From contig JAEMBT020000006.1 in the NCBI GenBank assembly GCA_018873245.2, positions 8,763,855-8,827,854 on the forward strand: DNA of 64,000 bases. Direction: 5' to 3'. Every line of letters starts with the position of its first letter. Positions within the stretch are counted from its first letter, which is position 1. This DNA is from Archegozetes longisetosus (taxonomy: Eukaryota > Arthropoda > Arachnida > Sarcoptiformes > Trhypochthoniidae). The position numbers and the translations under genes were made by a program. The notes under the pieces are model-generated. The model searched no databases. It was not told the origin of the DNA and was given only the letters and a program-made list of their open reading frames with translations. Below are positions 13,646 to 27,600 of the stretch, piece after piece.

Positions 13646-16600
13646 AATGGAATTTCAATTTCGTCAGCTCTGAACTTGATGGCAAATTGGCTACAATGAA
13701 TAAATACAAATTAGATAGTTATTCAATGATTCTAATTTAAATGAAGTACCTCTTTCTGAAATGCACAAGAATGCGCTTGTTTGCGATCGATTAACTTTGA
13801 AAATCGTCAGTCTTTCGCTCTCATAAATCGCGTCTGAATTCAGTATTCAATTATAAAATCAAACTGGAGCTTCATTCATAATCAAACTAGTCATAAATAC
13901 CGTATTGAATGCCATATTTGAAATTTTGTTGCCAATTTTCTTTTCTTATCTCTCCTCTGCTTTCATTCAATCTGTTTGGTTGAATTGAATGCATTTAGAA
14001 AGTTATTATTCGGTTGAGAGATATTAAAGTGCAGATGATGTGCAACATGTAGCGTATGCTATGCTATGTTATGCTACACTATCCTAACCTATCCTACCCT
14101 GTGCTACATTGTGCTCATATTGTGCTCACATTTGTGAAAAGATTGGATTATGTTATATAAAACAATATAATCCAAAGCATATGCAAAATTCAAATTTAAG
14201 GTTTAAATAATATCTATGTAAAGCAGAGCTACTTATTGCAGAAGATATAAAAGAATAAATGCTATTAAAAGACTTGCCGCTGCGACGGATATCCTTTTGC
14301 TTTGCACGTTAGCGTTATATTTAAATTTTGACTAAGCATCACATCAGAACTTATTTCGGAATCGATCATATCAGGAGGAACTACAAAGCATAAATTGTAT
14401 AAACATACTAACATTTGTCCACTTATGCTAATCTTTCTATTATTTTTACTTAATTAATTAAACAAACAGTTTATGCTCAATAGTTGTAAGTTTAACTAAT
14501 TAGCTATTAGTGAGGTAAATATAAATTCCTATAACTTATAGTTGTTTTAATTGAATCACGTTATCACTGGCTAAATAAAAGATAATATAAAATGTTATCA
14601 ATCTTTATAACCCAAATGCATGTAGTACCCAAAAAATCAATGATAGGGCTACATAGACTATGGCAGTCGTTAATTTGTTTCGGTTCCGGAGAGATAGACA
14701 CTTTTCATTAATATGGCACACATTCAGTCTATAGTACCAGTTCTTGCTGTCAGCGTTTGATCCTTCCCCTAATACTAGACAAAAACTGTTCAAACATTTG
14801 CGAGGATACGATCAACTACTTCTATCTAATACTGCACTGCATTAATCTAAGATCTCCAATAGTCAAAATGCAACTGAATCAAATAACGACTGAAAAACAC
14901 CACAATTGCATCAGTCGATTGTCCATCCAGCAAATCTCATTTATACAGGCTAGACAACTAGTAGTAAACTTAACTATTAGTAGACTTAACTAATCTCTCA
15001 ACTGAACATCTGAATCAGAATTTTATTTTTCTTTCTAAACACCGAAAGAGGAGTATATTCTTCTACTATCTCAAAAAGGTATGCCTTACTTATGACTTCC
15101 AAGTAAATAATGTGCACTTTTATGGGCACTGAATTAATCTGACACATATAGCCTGAAAAATGAATGATTCGTTTTATTAATTTCTAATTACATAGCACTC
15201 TACAAATAATAGATTAGTAATTTTGTCATTACCGCCTCTATCGGACTCCTGAACATTTTTGATAACTAGTGTCCAAAGTTTATTATCGCTTATATTTAAA
15301 TTAATGCGATAATTGCGTGATACTATTTGATCCGAGTTTGTTAGTATTGTATTGCTCTCTAATCGCAACCATGAGACCTGCAATCGCAATTTCATTTATG
15401 TTAGTTTTGTATGTTTTACCACAACTATTAACTTTTTTTCTTATTAAATCATAAATTTCACTGCACTTTTATGTAATTCATCATTAACAAGTATCTATTA
15501 TCTCATGCGTTAGCCTCAAAGCCTAACCAAACCTTGGCTCTAAACCCAAAGTAGTTTTTGATAATAATGATTAAAATTTTCAGCTTTGGAGTGCGTTTAG
15601 GAATAAGTTTCAATAAATTTATGATGTTTATCATAGAAAATAGTGGCAAAACTTTATCTATGTTCCTATGTTTAACATACTACTGTTCAGTGTTCAATTT
15701 GATTGAGAAGCTCTGGTTTCATGCTCACACTCGTGTACTGCAGTTAAGTATGTTTTGAGGATTTTCAAGAAATAGGCTTTTATTTTGATTTATTAATTTA
15801 AGTTTCAAAGTAGTCTAACTTTTGACCAATCATTCAACCGATGGTTTTGATAGGCTAGAAAACTGATTGAATGATGAAAAGACTATTTTTGTCATATAAT
15901 ACGTGTTAAAAAATGTCGACCTCAAGAGATCATTATTGGGAAAGGAATAGAGGAGTAGCTGATGCTTTGCTTCCTAATCAATACTACTTCAATAGAGTTG
16001 TTATCACTGGTCATTCTAAAACTCTTGGGATAACACAATCAAATTTTCTTTCCAGGCTTTTCTGAGTTTTTTCATAAGTATAACTTTCACACTCTTTTGA
16101 TCTCAAGTATGTCTTCATTGATTCGATTGATAGAATTTTAGGCCAACTTCTCAAACGAATATTGGCTTCATTTGAAACTGACAATATTAAAACAAAATTA
16201 AACCAATCGTCAAACTTTTAAAATCAACTATTTTTCAATTCCTATCTTAAACATCAAACTTAAGCTCTCTGGCAATTGATTGGCTAAAAACTTGAAAAGC
16301 TTTCAGTTGAAATAATTTTCAAAATTAAATTACTATTTCAATTATTTTTTGCCTAAGTTTTCATTTACTTTTAAATGTTGGTAGCATTTGATAAATAATT
16401 TGAGTACATTCGGAAGCTTGATAATCCGCTATAGCAGTGTGAAAAAGACTGTTACTATGTCAGCCTACCTGAAATACGCGTGAATTTGTCATTTAATTTG
16501 ACTTGTGATTCTCTTTGATCACTTTATTAGATATTCTATAAGTTTGTTAGTGTCCTCTATGCTATGGTCTGATAGAAAGTACGCCATTGCAGCGCACCAA

Positions 16601-17804
16601 CTCTAGTTGCTATTAACAATTATTAAGTTCTTCACTGTATTAATGCTTTTGAAAAGTGATTGGTCTGCAAATCATTATGGTTTATCGAGTTTTAAAAATA
16701 ATTTGAAAAACTTCATTCTGTATCAGATTTCTTGGAGAATTGATTAAAAATTTGATTTTTGGATAGAAAATTGAAAAGACATTTAAAAATACAAATGCAT
16801 AAAAGTATGTTAAGGTTTGATGAGAAACTCGAGACAATAACTTGATATTAAATATGAGCTTATTCTTTCAAATAATAAATTCAATACTTGCTAAATAAAC
16901 AAATAATTTGCATAAATCCAGATTTTATGCCGTTCAAACATTTACTTACATCTGTTTGAAATTTAAACAGCGAGAAATGTTGCAAAAATCAATTCTGTCT
17001 TACCAGCTATCTATGAGTTGATCATGTATTAGAGCATTTCGATTTCATTTACTGTCTTGAGTGTCAGTTGGATCAAGTGTCATTTTGGTGCTTATTATTG
17101 ATTTAAAACATCCATTTAACTGCTATTTATATTAAATTCTAGACAATCAGCTTCGTTAAATCAAAATCAAGTTCAAACATATAACTAGATCCAAAGCTGA
17201 ATAACTGATGATCTTTCAAACTAGTAATCTTATTAAAGAGTGAATCACATTAGAATTATAATAATTAGAATGATATCCAATTTAAAGTGTTTGGTTAGAG
17301 TTATTTTGGTGTAAAACTGATGAATGATGTTTATGTTTGTAAAAAAGAGACGTTTTAGCAGTAATCTAATAAAGCGTAATAGCCTTTGTTGACCTGTTAA
17401 ACTAATCTAATAAGAAGTACTACTAAAGCGATTAATATAAGCCAATTCACTCTTTCATTAAATGATAACATCTTCAATAAATTCTGAAAAATTGATTCAT
17501 TTATTCATATCTTTGCTCATATATAGAATGTGTTGTGCAAACAATTTGTGCAAACAATTTGTGCAAACAATTTGTGCAGACAGTAGAAAAGACCAAAAAT
17601 TAATTTTCAAACCGAATAACAAGGAAGCAGATTGCGCTTCAAGTGCTTAATTCATTTAAAACCATTTCACAATACATACGCTATAAGTTTCGAGATTATT
17701 GATCAAGCAGTGAATTTGTGCATCTCTTCCTAATACAACTTTAGTCACATTTGGCATCAGTTCAACAAACTCCGGTTCATCTTTGGAAACAATGCGAACA
17801 GAAT
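13646..17804 (-). CDS. Lachesin/DIP-like Ig-superfamily protein, partial
   Basis: Seven minus-strand exons join in one frame: 17804-17680, 15377-15233, 15152-15090, 14380-14274, 13949-13901 (acceptor uncertain), 13833-13750 and 13690-13646. They encode an Ig1 domain (PEFVELMPNVT, first Cys in IHCLINN, then [24 protein letters not shown] and YMCQINSVP), a PPDM linker, and an Ig2 domain (NITLTCKAKGYP ... ERLTIFKVNRS ... AFLCIS) with the following NLPSSSEL linker. This is the lachesin/DIP/IgLON-type layout of neuronal surface adhesion proteins. Most junctions fall at the same positions and phases as the plus-strand gene at 43265-46240; the 45-base last exon and the phase-0 Ig1 junction are exact matches. 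Odd points: an extra intron between Ig1 and Ig2, a weak donor (CAA|GTCTTT), and Ile where the Ig2 core Trp is expected. Signal-peptide exon, Ig3 and tail were not located, so it is partial as seen: it may extend left, or be decaying. Confidence 0.85.
14041..14125. repeat. Degenerate repeat GCTATGCTATGTTATGCTACA
   Basis: Short repeated TATGCTA, TATCCTA and TGTGCTCA units within an intron of the minus-strand Ig gene. Confidence 0.6.
17534..17579. repeat. 14-base tandem repeat (TGTGCAAACAATT), 3-4 copies
   Basis: Near-perfect units of TTGTGCAAACAATT, about 100 bases beyond the donor of the 17804-17680 exon of the minus-strand Ig gene, hence inside its intron. Confidence 0.9.
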
Positions 17805-19294
17805 CTAAAATCAATTTTGAAGGAAAAAATTTCAAATTAATATTTAATTCTCAAATATCATTAAAAATCGTTTTTTATTTAGGAACAAATTCAACCGCAA
17901 CAATTTATGTGCAAAAATATTTTAAAACAATCAAGCATGTTATTTAACTTTATTTTGCTTTAGATATCAATTAAATTGTGTTAAACTTTCTATATTTTTA
18001 GCCAGAAATAAGGGTTAATGATATAAGTTTATGATTTAATTGAAAATATTCTAGATCCACCACAGGGACTCTAATTCTGTATCTCTCCATTACATGCCTA
18101 TAGTGCTAATGACTGCACAAATGATCCCAAGGAATAGTTTCAGTTATACTTTAGACGCTATTGTCAGTTAGGATGTAAGGAGTTTTACAGTAGGAGATGA
18201 GTGCCTACTACATACACTACTATAACGTATTCTGTATAATCAGGAGACACACAATTTCAGTTTCTGTCGTGTATTTGGAATATTTTTAGTTAAATCAAAA
18301 CGCTATTCCAAATCCCTAATACTTTTGTAAAAATATAGTAAAATTTCAAATTAATTAATATTTTAGCCTTTAGACAAGAATTTGGTTTCATAAAACTTGA
18401 TAAAAGAGTAGTGAGGCGTTAAATGATTATTTTTTCGAAAGACATAAAACCTTTTTCCTCCTCTAATAATTTAATGGTTTTAGTTGGATGAAAAAACTTA
18501 ATCGGCTTAATTTTCAAATTGACTGCCAAAGGCCAGATGAAATAGGGAAATAAATACAATATTTCAAATTTACTATAATGTGTAATAAACAAAATATGTA
18601 TTTTTAGGTCAAACTGATCAACTGTTTGATTGTTATACTGAAAGTTGAATAAATAGACAAATTGATTTTGGTAAGTTGCCAGCAAATCACTTTCGATAAG
18701 CTTTGTGTTTATGATCGTCAAAATTGTCTTAAATGAAGTGAATATGAATTGAAGGATTGGATAAGATGTATGATTACTGGTATTTTTGATTTGGTAGATG
18801 GTGGTTCATATTAGTAATGGTAGAAAGACTTTTTGCTTAGATGAAACAAGTGATGGTTAAATCATGTGTGTGATTAGTTGCGTCGAGCTAAATTACATGT
18901 CTTCTGCACAATAACCTGATTTGTCACCAAAAACCCCTCAAGTTATGCTATAACAAAATAATAATTACTATTGTTTTACTTTTTTTTCAGCTAATTCGTC
19001 CTCTACTCACTCTTAGTCTTATTAGACGCATAAATAACTATGATACAAACTGTCAAATGTCTTAAACATTATTTTTCATAGCTTTTCTCTTCTTTTCATT
19101 TCAAATAGGATTCAATTCGAATAAATTGATAGCAAATAAAACAATAGAGATTAAAGAAGAAAATATTTATTTAATTCGTAAGAATTTAGCAAACAATTGA
19201 AAATATTGATCCGATCACACGGCAGAACAAATGTTTGGTTTAATATGAGGCGTAAGTCTAGGCTTAAACAATGCGTAGTAATAAATTTGTTTGG

Positions 19295-19359
19295 GTAGTG
19301 CTATCGCGTTCTGTCTGTAATATTATTTCAGTTAGAAATAGGACTTTATAGCATTAACT
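19295..19359. repeat. Foldback repeat family B, copy 2
   Basis: The left arm AGTGCTATCGCGTTCTGTCT pairs loosely with the complement of the right arm (AATGCTATAAAGTCCTATTT). The right arm closely resembles that of the copy at 7400-7466. Confidence 0.45.
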
Positions 19360-22300
19360 CGAACATACGTTCATATTTAGCTCAATTTTTATATTACAAA
19401 TAAACTTGTTTATACTCAATTCTATCAAATGCAATTGTATTGACAGGTTGGTTCGTTTGTTGAACTTTAAGCCAGCAAAAAGAGCAATATAACTGAAAAT
19501 TTATATTGGATCAAAATTATGATCTACATTAGAGTTGCTTCCATTCATAATCAATCTTACATCGTGTTGTGAATGTGAAATCAGAGCTAAACATGTGTTT
19601 ATATTTGAATTTTAGTTGCATTCAAACTAATATCGATTACAGAAATAGATTCTGTCGCATAAACAAATAGAACAATAGAAATATTTGCACGACTCTGGTG
19701 TCAAAATGTTAAATAGTTTATATGAGTGAGGATATGTTAGGATTTTGTGCAAACATTTACTAGCAATTCAAACTTTATATTAAATAGAGAGTGAAATGAT
19801 GTGACAAAGCTCAAGTATGACATAGGTCTATAATAGCTGTCAAAATAAGTTCAAATGGAAAAATAAATATAAGTTTCCTTTTCCCCAAAATATCAAATCC
19901 ATCTATTGTTCAAACTTACATTTCTACCAAACCAAACGTCAGAATTGATTAATCAAATATTTGAAAGACATTACAAGTTGTAAATTGAGGAAAATAATGA
20001 TGCACTACTTCCTTTAGAAACAGTTAGATTTAGTTGTATTTAAAGGAAAGACAAATCATGGCCTAGATAATAAAATAACGGAATCTAATTTCTAGCAGTA
20101 TGACACGCTGATTGAATGTGGTAGCTTAGTAAAAGCTAGAATATGATAGTTTAAAAGCTATTTTCTAAAAGACATAAATCTATCGGGGACTGAGAAGCAT
20201 AGGTACTGTATCTCGAACTAAAATCGATACGCTATTGGACCTAGCTCAATTGTCACACAAAGTAAACTCCATCACTTACCTACTTGAAATTTTCTAGATT
20301 TGCATTTTTATCCTAAAATAGTAAATCCGAAAGAAATTAATTCAAATGCTTTCACAATTTTATATCGAATAAGTGTAAGAAATCTAAAGTAAACAAATCT
20401 CCCAAAGATTCTGACATTAATTTCAAATTTGGAATGCTTGAGTGTTTACATTGTTGTTGATCTTAAAATTCATTTGAAAACACTGTTTACTAGTTCTTTA
20501 TGAATGTAGCCAAACAGTTGGCATATGATATACCAAAACATTGGTTCTCCTATAAAAATGCCGAAACACGGATCAAGTATTCAAATAAAGATTTAGTTCT
20601 TTGATTGATTGATCGATTGATTTTATCAGACTCTGTAAATTCCTGGATGGCATTATAAATGTATTTCTAGAAGGATTTTTCAGCATTTTTTAAACCAACA
20701 ATTCTTTAGAGAATGGATTATATCAAAGTTTTTTGCATATTCTTCTAGAAAACAAAAACAATATTTTGCTTTGCAACTAAACTTGTTTTTATAATAAAAT
20801 GACATTTTGACTGCTCGTGACTCAAGTATGTGTCTTCTGGAGTGAACAAGTTTAAGCAAATCCAAATAAAATAATTAGAACTTCATAACTAAGACGTTAG
20901 TTTGATGCGCAATAAATTATAATTAATCTTGTCAAATGAACAACAACCGTGTTACTTCTTAACAAGTTTTATCTAAAATATTCAATTAGAGCAATAATTA
21001 AATGTTGCAGTCTTAGACAGTAATTTATTGACACCAAAGCTAGCATCAAATTCATGCATTCAGCCTTAGCGCTAGACTGAGTTCAATTCAAATATTTCTA
21101 GATGTTAGGCATGATCAAAATTCATGACTTAAAGCAAATTTGATTCTTCCATAGTTTGATTTCATAATTTAGAGCAGTCTTAGTGTAAATTCAACCTTAG
21201 TTGTACCGATGAAATACATGTAATATATATTATACAAATGTTACAAATGTTACAAATTTTCAGATATAAATGAGAATTTGGTTTCATCTTTCAATTTGAT
21301 TGTATAAACTTTATTTTTTCACCATAATCACTAATGATATACCAAATTAAAGTTTATTAAATAACTTCAATTCGGTACCATTCACTTTTGTTGATCACTT
21401 TTGACGAACAAGTTATAGCGCCAGAATCGCCTTGTCAATTAGAATTGGTTATCAAATTGAAGTAGAAATTTAGGCAAATATTGATCAGATCTATGCTGAA
21501 TTGACTCAGAAAATCATAAATTTAATAGATTGGCGGTGTATCATTTCAAGATCCAGAAGAAATTACTTCAAGCTATCCGAACATGACCTGAAAATCGCGA
21601 ATTTAGCTAGAATATAGTGAAACACTACTAACGATCATTTTATACGGGCTCAACTTCGATCGAATTTCAAAAAGTTTCAATCAAAGACAATCATAAAAGT
21701 AGAATAAGTTGTTTTTAGTATAACTACTCTTCGAAATACCAAAATATAGATCTTTTTAGTCTTCATTTCAAAACTAGTTTTTTCCATTAGTCTTTTCAAA
21801 TTTGAGATGAATTTTCAGGGAAAGTAATGAAAATTAAGATTTGAATATTAGTAATTTGAATGTACGATGTATTATCAAACTAATGCATTGTTTTAATGTG
21901 ATTTGCTGTTGAGAATAAAACTTGATAGACTATGAACAATTTTTATTATTTATGCCCAAAGCTCACTATGAATCTATCAAATGTAACGAATAAATAAAAT
22001 CAAAAGTTGAGTAAGCTTTATTATTGCAAAAAACAAATGAAGCCATGAAAGTGTGGAATTGCGGTTGAACTAAAAGAGATAAGATAAGAAATTAATAAAC
22101 TTGCCTGAACTGAGATTAAAAGCAGTTAGGAGATTAGCGCTGATCAATAAAGTAATTAGAAGGCAATCCATTGTCATCTGATCATAACTTAAATAATCAA
22201 AAACTTTAATCAAGAATCTCATAACACATCAATCATATTTACGCACAGTTTTGACATAGACTTAAATCTTTTGAAATATATGCAAAGTTTATAAGTTATG

Positions 22301-24400
22301 GATATCCTCAGTATTTGTGTTACTTATTCTCGCAAAAAAGCAATTTTAACTTAAAATCGCGTCTGCGTTACAAATAGTTCTCAATATATTTCTTAAGCTG
22401 ATTCAAGCTTTCGATTAAGTGATTTGGATAGTAATAATTAGAGGAACTGATTAATTACTAGATTCATGAATGATCTGAATAAACCAGTTGTCAAGTGTTT
22501 AATATTGATCGTTCAAATGATCGCTGTTTTTTCAATTTAAACATTTTTGAGTTAAGCTCATTAAGCTTACAACAAAAAATTATATATTCAAATCTCATAA
22601 CAAACAATACCGATATTCAAGTTAAATCTATTGATTGTTAGTCATTACTGATGTTTGATATAAATAAAAAGTTTGTCTCTCTTTCTTATTAACGAAACTA
22701 ATTTTCTTATACGTTCGCTAGCTTTTAATCATACACATCATTTATTTTTGTTTTGTTTTGCTTTTCCATTTTCAATTTATATCAATTTATTTTCAAATCA
22801 GCCTTTAGACACTGCTCAACTTTACTAATCTATAGTTTGACAATTTTAATCTAACTCCACTTTTATTGTAACGTTAATTATACTAGTTCTGTCTTCAATA
22901 CATATAGTTTGCCAATACTGTGAATCGAAACCAAAGCGCAAGATGGAACTTAAGCTCTTATGTTTGCCATTCAGTCATCAGTCAATAGTACATGAATGGA
23001 AATAAGGTGTTTCAATAAGTCAAAGTATTGTATTAGAAAACATTGCATAACGTAACATCGAGTCAAAGTGAACAATTAGAACTTGATCTCAAATTGCTTA
23101 CTCGATTAGGACTCGCGTCAAATTCTGCAAAGTTTCAATATATTCTAAAATATGTTCTAAAAGTAACAATATTTGCTTAAACTTGCCAACAACTTGAAGG
23201 TACAGTTATCGATCAAAACTAATCCTTATACTATTGCTGTCCAATTATATCTGTTTCTCAATTGATTGTTATTCTGTTGAATCTGCTAAAAGTTTAGAGA
23301 ATCTATTAATAGTGAACTTTTTCTTACGGAATGAAAACACTCTAAATGACTCTTAATGTATTGATAGCTCTTAATGGCAAAACTTGCAAAACGCAATAAA
23401 CATTTTTCATTTCACTTTTTCAGTCTTTTTTATCAAAATTCATGTCAACTATTAAATTTAGGTGTCAAAATGGAAAAAACAGAGTTGTTTTGATAAAAAT
23501 ATATCTATTAAAAATGTTTGCAAGTTCACCAAATTCATTTCATGGCTTATTTAAACTTTTGGATTCAGTTCCATCTTTAATCCAACTGATAATTCTGTCC
23601 AAGAAAAATCATTTACTGAAAATTTTCAATTACAAAAATACTAATATTTTATTAATTTTTCGATTTATTTAAAAAAAACTATAGTCACTAAAAAGATGGT
23701 GAAAACTTGGTTTAATAATTCATGCTTTGGCTCTTTACTGAGGATACAAAAGGAAGTAAAACTCAATTTTATAAAATCAATTAATTATAAACTTTTTTGT
23801 CAGTATTAATAGCATACGATGAAAATGAGCAAATCTATCGAGAAGTGATTAGATTACCTAAAGAGAGGGAAGAGTTATGATTAAGAACTGAGATGTTATA
23901 TTATTAAAAAGATCAATATTTAGTTTTACTACTGAACTGGATTCAACTTAAGATGTTAGGAAATAATAAGGAACTATGCTTTTAAAAGTTTACAGCATAT
24001 TTTAGTACTGATAAGCTTCAATCGATCCTCAGTTATGTTAGCTTTTAAGCAACATAAGATGTTCTCATGAGACAACTGCTTTAAGATCACGTTCCTTCAA
24101 ATTTTCAATTTTAATCAAAGATTCAGACCGTTTCCCAAAAAGCTCAGCGCCTAACCTAACCTAATAAATTCGTAATTTTCTCCTTTAATAACAAAGATAA
24201 TCTATTATAACGACTGGTTGCAATGAATTGGTTGCGAATATTTGCACTCAATTAATTGTAAACTGCTTTGGCATTTCTACCGTAAAAGGCTCAGTTTTGC
24301 TTTAATTGATCAAGACTTGCATAATTATTTAGTTATGTCCTAAATTAAAATTCTGATCAAGAAAGTGAGATAAGCAAAATTTAATTATTTTAACATAGTA

Positions 24401-24483
24401 TCGTCGGCTAAGTGCTGTAAAGCTCTATTTCTAATGTTAATTCAATAAATTAATTCAATATTATATAGCACTCACTCGACGAC
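24401..24483. repeat. Foldback repeat family B, copy 3
   Basis: The left end TCGTCGGCTAAGTGCTGTAA and the complement of the right end, TCGTCGAGTGAGTGCTATAT, form terminal inverted repeats. The inner part shares AGCTCTATTTCTAAT with the arms of the other two copies. Confidence 0.55.
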
Positions 24484-24544
24484 ATGGATTATTAAATCAG
24501 GAGAGCATGAGTTGATTGCAATTTTTGAGCTAATAAATAAAATA

Positions 24545-24682
24545 CAGTAAAATCTGCCTAGCTTCAACGTGTGGTTAGGTTGCCTTTAAAAATCAATAAC
24601 AATTAATGTACGCTATTAATGCGATTTTATATTGTTTTTAAAACCACTTAAGTCTATGTTTTTAATCAAACAGGTTTTATTG
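24545..24682. mobile_element. Foldback MITE, copy 2
   Basis: A 138-base palindromic element flanked on both sides by TA (24543-24544 and 24683-24684), consistent with a TA target duplication. The left end is CAGTAAAATCTGCCTA and the complement of the right end is CAATAAAACCTGTTTG. It shares the interior TTTTAAAAAT...CAATAACAATTAATG-type arms with the copies at 2175 and 47263. No coding capacity. Confidence 0.75.
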
Positions 24683-27600
24683 TAACAATTAAATTATAAA
24701 TTATGTGCTTTTTAAGATAAATAGATAGTGACCTTAATATTGTACAAAATCACAATATTGCACAGGATTGGGTGACAACAATTGAAGCATACAGAATAAA
24801 ATTATTCAGTAATTAATTTTTGCAAGTTTTCATAAAGTGTTAGAATAAAAATTGGTGACATGCTACTAAATACTCGGAAACTGGTGAAGCCATTACTATC
24901 TAATGACTAAATAAATATTATGCCATCAGTTCCGGTAGTTGTGAGTCTCGTAAATCATAGCGATTCTCTTTTGTCAGTTTTATAGTACACTCACGAGTTA
25001 GTAATTCATTTTTTGAGTGATCCAATTTTAAAATCATTATCCAAAAACTAAATCAAAACTTATTTACGGCCTTCCAATGATGAGCAAATAATATTGTTTG
25101 AGTAATTTTTTACCCAATAAAGAAAGTCATAACAAAACTGTTTCTAATTTATTATTTGATGAAAGGCCCTATTTATTGTTTCGCAGTATCAAAAGCCATT
25201 CTGTGACAAAATTTATATTAAGTTTATTGCAACAAAGTTTGATTAAACGCCATTATATTCTCTGCCGTATATGTCATTTCAAGCTTTCTTTCCTTTTGCT
25301 TAAAACTTTTTTTCACACTCACACAAATCTTTCTAGTAAGTTGTCCCCATATTTTCTCAGTTTAATTATTGAAAACTTTTCCCAAACTACTCTAAATCAT
25401 TTTATAGTATAATTTTGCGTTTAAACTTCAATATTTGAATAAATGTGAAAATATGATACTTTTATAACTTTTAAAAAGAAGAAATCCCTCAGAAAGTTAA
25501 GATTTATCTTCAAATAATAATCTATTCAAAAGCAATAATATTATGTCAGTCAACAGTTAGTATGAAAACTAATCGACCCACTTTTCCGTAAGTTAGTCTT
25601 AGAATCTATCGCACAAAACATATTTTAAATGTTTCTTAAAAAAATACTTGTTCAAAGAATTTTTTGACAAACATATTTCTAGAATAAAAAGTAACAAATT
25701 TGGCTGAGAAAATGTTTTTCGATTCAAATTCCAATGAATGACCTGAATAGTTGAATTGGTTGTATTCCGTTAATAAGCTTGGCAAATTACATGTGTTAAA
25801 TTGATAGAGTGTGTTATTATTATTATTGATTATAAGTTTAATTGTCATCCATTCATAATGTGAACTGAAGTCATAATAACAAAAAACGTGTCACTGCTGT
25901 ACACTTTGAATTTAGAACATAAACAAAACTCCAAATCTTCAAATGAAAAATCAATTTGCAACACTTTTATTTATATCTAGACTATTTGTCTCTCTTTTTC
26001 TTACACCACAAATACAGGACATTCCTATTTTATAATTATACTGTTTTGTCGACTTCTTCCACTTACAATCTAATTATGCAAATGCCATAGCTTAAAGTTG
26101 AAACGCTTGCTAAGTATTGAGATTTAGCCTGAACTTTAGGATTTAGACTAATTTATGTAGCTCTCATGACTTTATTGTAAATGAAATTCCTAAAAGTTTA
26201 TAAATCATATCCATGAAAAATAACTAAGAAACTCTTCTTATTAGCTCACCTAGAAACTGATAAAATAAACTATTTTTCTACATTCAACATTTTTCATCTT
26301 TTCAACTTGTAAAAAATTTAATACAAGCTAACAATCAAATACGAATCTTTCTTAAGACAAATTTTGAATCGTATGGCTTAACAAATTATTGGCTTATATT
26401 ATTGACCTTTTAAAGTACAATCGCATGTTTGATCCAAATTTAGTTTTTATTGTTGTACTTCTACTCTGTTTAAGTAATTAAAATAACTAATTTGATGAAC
26501 AATTTTCTTATAATGAAACCCAAAAATAAAAATTTCAAAACTATTGAACACAATCCGTATCATGCAATGACAAATGAATACACACTCACAAACTTAATAA
26601 TCGTTGGTAGCAACCAGAATTGATACATTGTGATGGCATGCTCTCCATCAAACCACAATATTGGAGATATTAACAAATCTATAGAATATTCAAAAATCTA
26701 AAATCAAATTTGGCAACAAATTGATGCTCACCACATGAAGTTTGATATAGCAATTGTCTTTCTCTTGTTGCTATCGTAGATCGTTGAGTCTCCAAGTGTA
26801 TGTACTAATCTTTCATAAACTTGTTAATTATTGAATGAAACCTAATTCATTCATCAAAACCAGTATTATTAGAATGTTTATGATTTAAAAGAAGTTTTCA
26901 GTTCAAACTAAATTCGATCAAACAAACGTAGTCTTTTAACATAATAGTTTGGTATTAGTATGATTTATGAAATGAATGTTCTCATAGTTCAGCTAGTTTC
27001 AAATAGAATTTCATTGATTAATTAGCTTTGATTAAGTAGTTTTGGCGAAAGTGGAAGTGAAACAAGAAAAGTATAACGTAAGAAATAGGAGAGTTATTTT
27101 CAAAGCATATTGAGATATGATTTTTACATCTATTGTGTCGCATGTCAATATTGAATATAAAAGAAAACATGTTTTAAATCAAGTAAAGAATTGAACAATT
27201 TTTAAGTGGTGTCAAAAAACAGATAGTATGTCAAAAAATAGTCACTTCAAATATTGACTAAATCTAACCTAAATATAATGTTTGAATGGAGCAGGTCTTG
27301 TTAAAAGTTATTGTTTTTTGGAGATAAGATGTCAGTGAAGACAAAAGGCTAGAATAGAACTGAATTATGACTATTTTTATGTCGCAAATGTTTCCCATTC
27401 ACATTACTCAATATGTATGGTTACTATGAACCAGATTAGTGTAAGTAAAATACAGATGCTTGTTTTCTCTTATATTTCTATCATTTTATATTTCTTATGT
27501 CAAACTTCTTACCAATTAAAACTTATCTTTTCTTCTAAATAAACCCAATTTCTAAAGTCTAACTCTTTTTAAATTAATTATAAGTCCTATTTCATTTAGT

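Noticed and set aside
14605-14793. Minus-strand frame ending in a hydrophobic tail (TTAIVYVALSLIFWVLHAFGL-like) that resembles a GPI or membrane anchor for the paralog
   Set aside because: It lies between the 15152-15090 and 14380-14274 exons, which join in phase to give a proper Ig1-Ig2 linker, so this stretch is intronic and its hydrophobicity is ordinary for AT-rich DNA.
18419-18721. 100-codon minus-strand frame that might have been a 5' exon of the minus-strand Ig gene
   Set aside because: No signal peptide and no phase-1 donor in the needed place; chance composition.
25098-25412. 104-codon plus-strand frame rich in Leu, Ser and Phe
   Set aside because: No recognisable family; composition follows local AT content.
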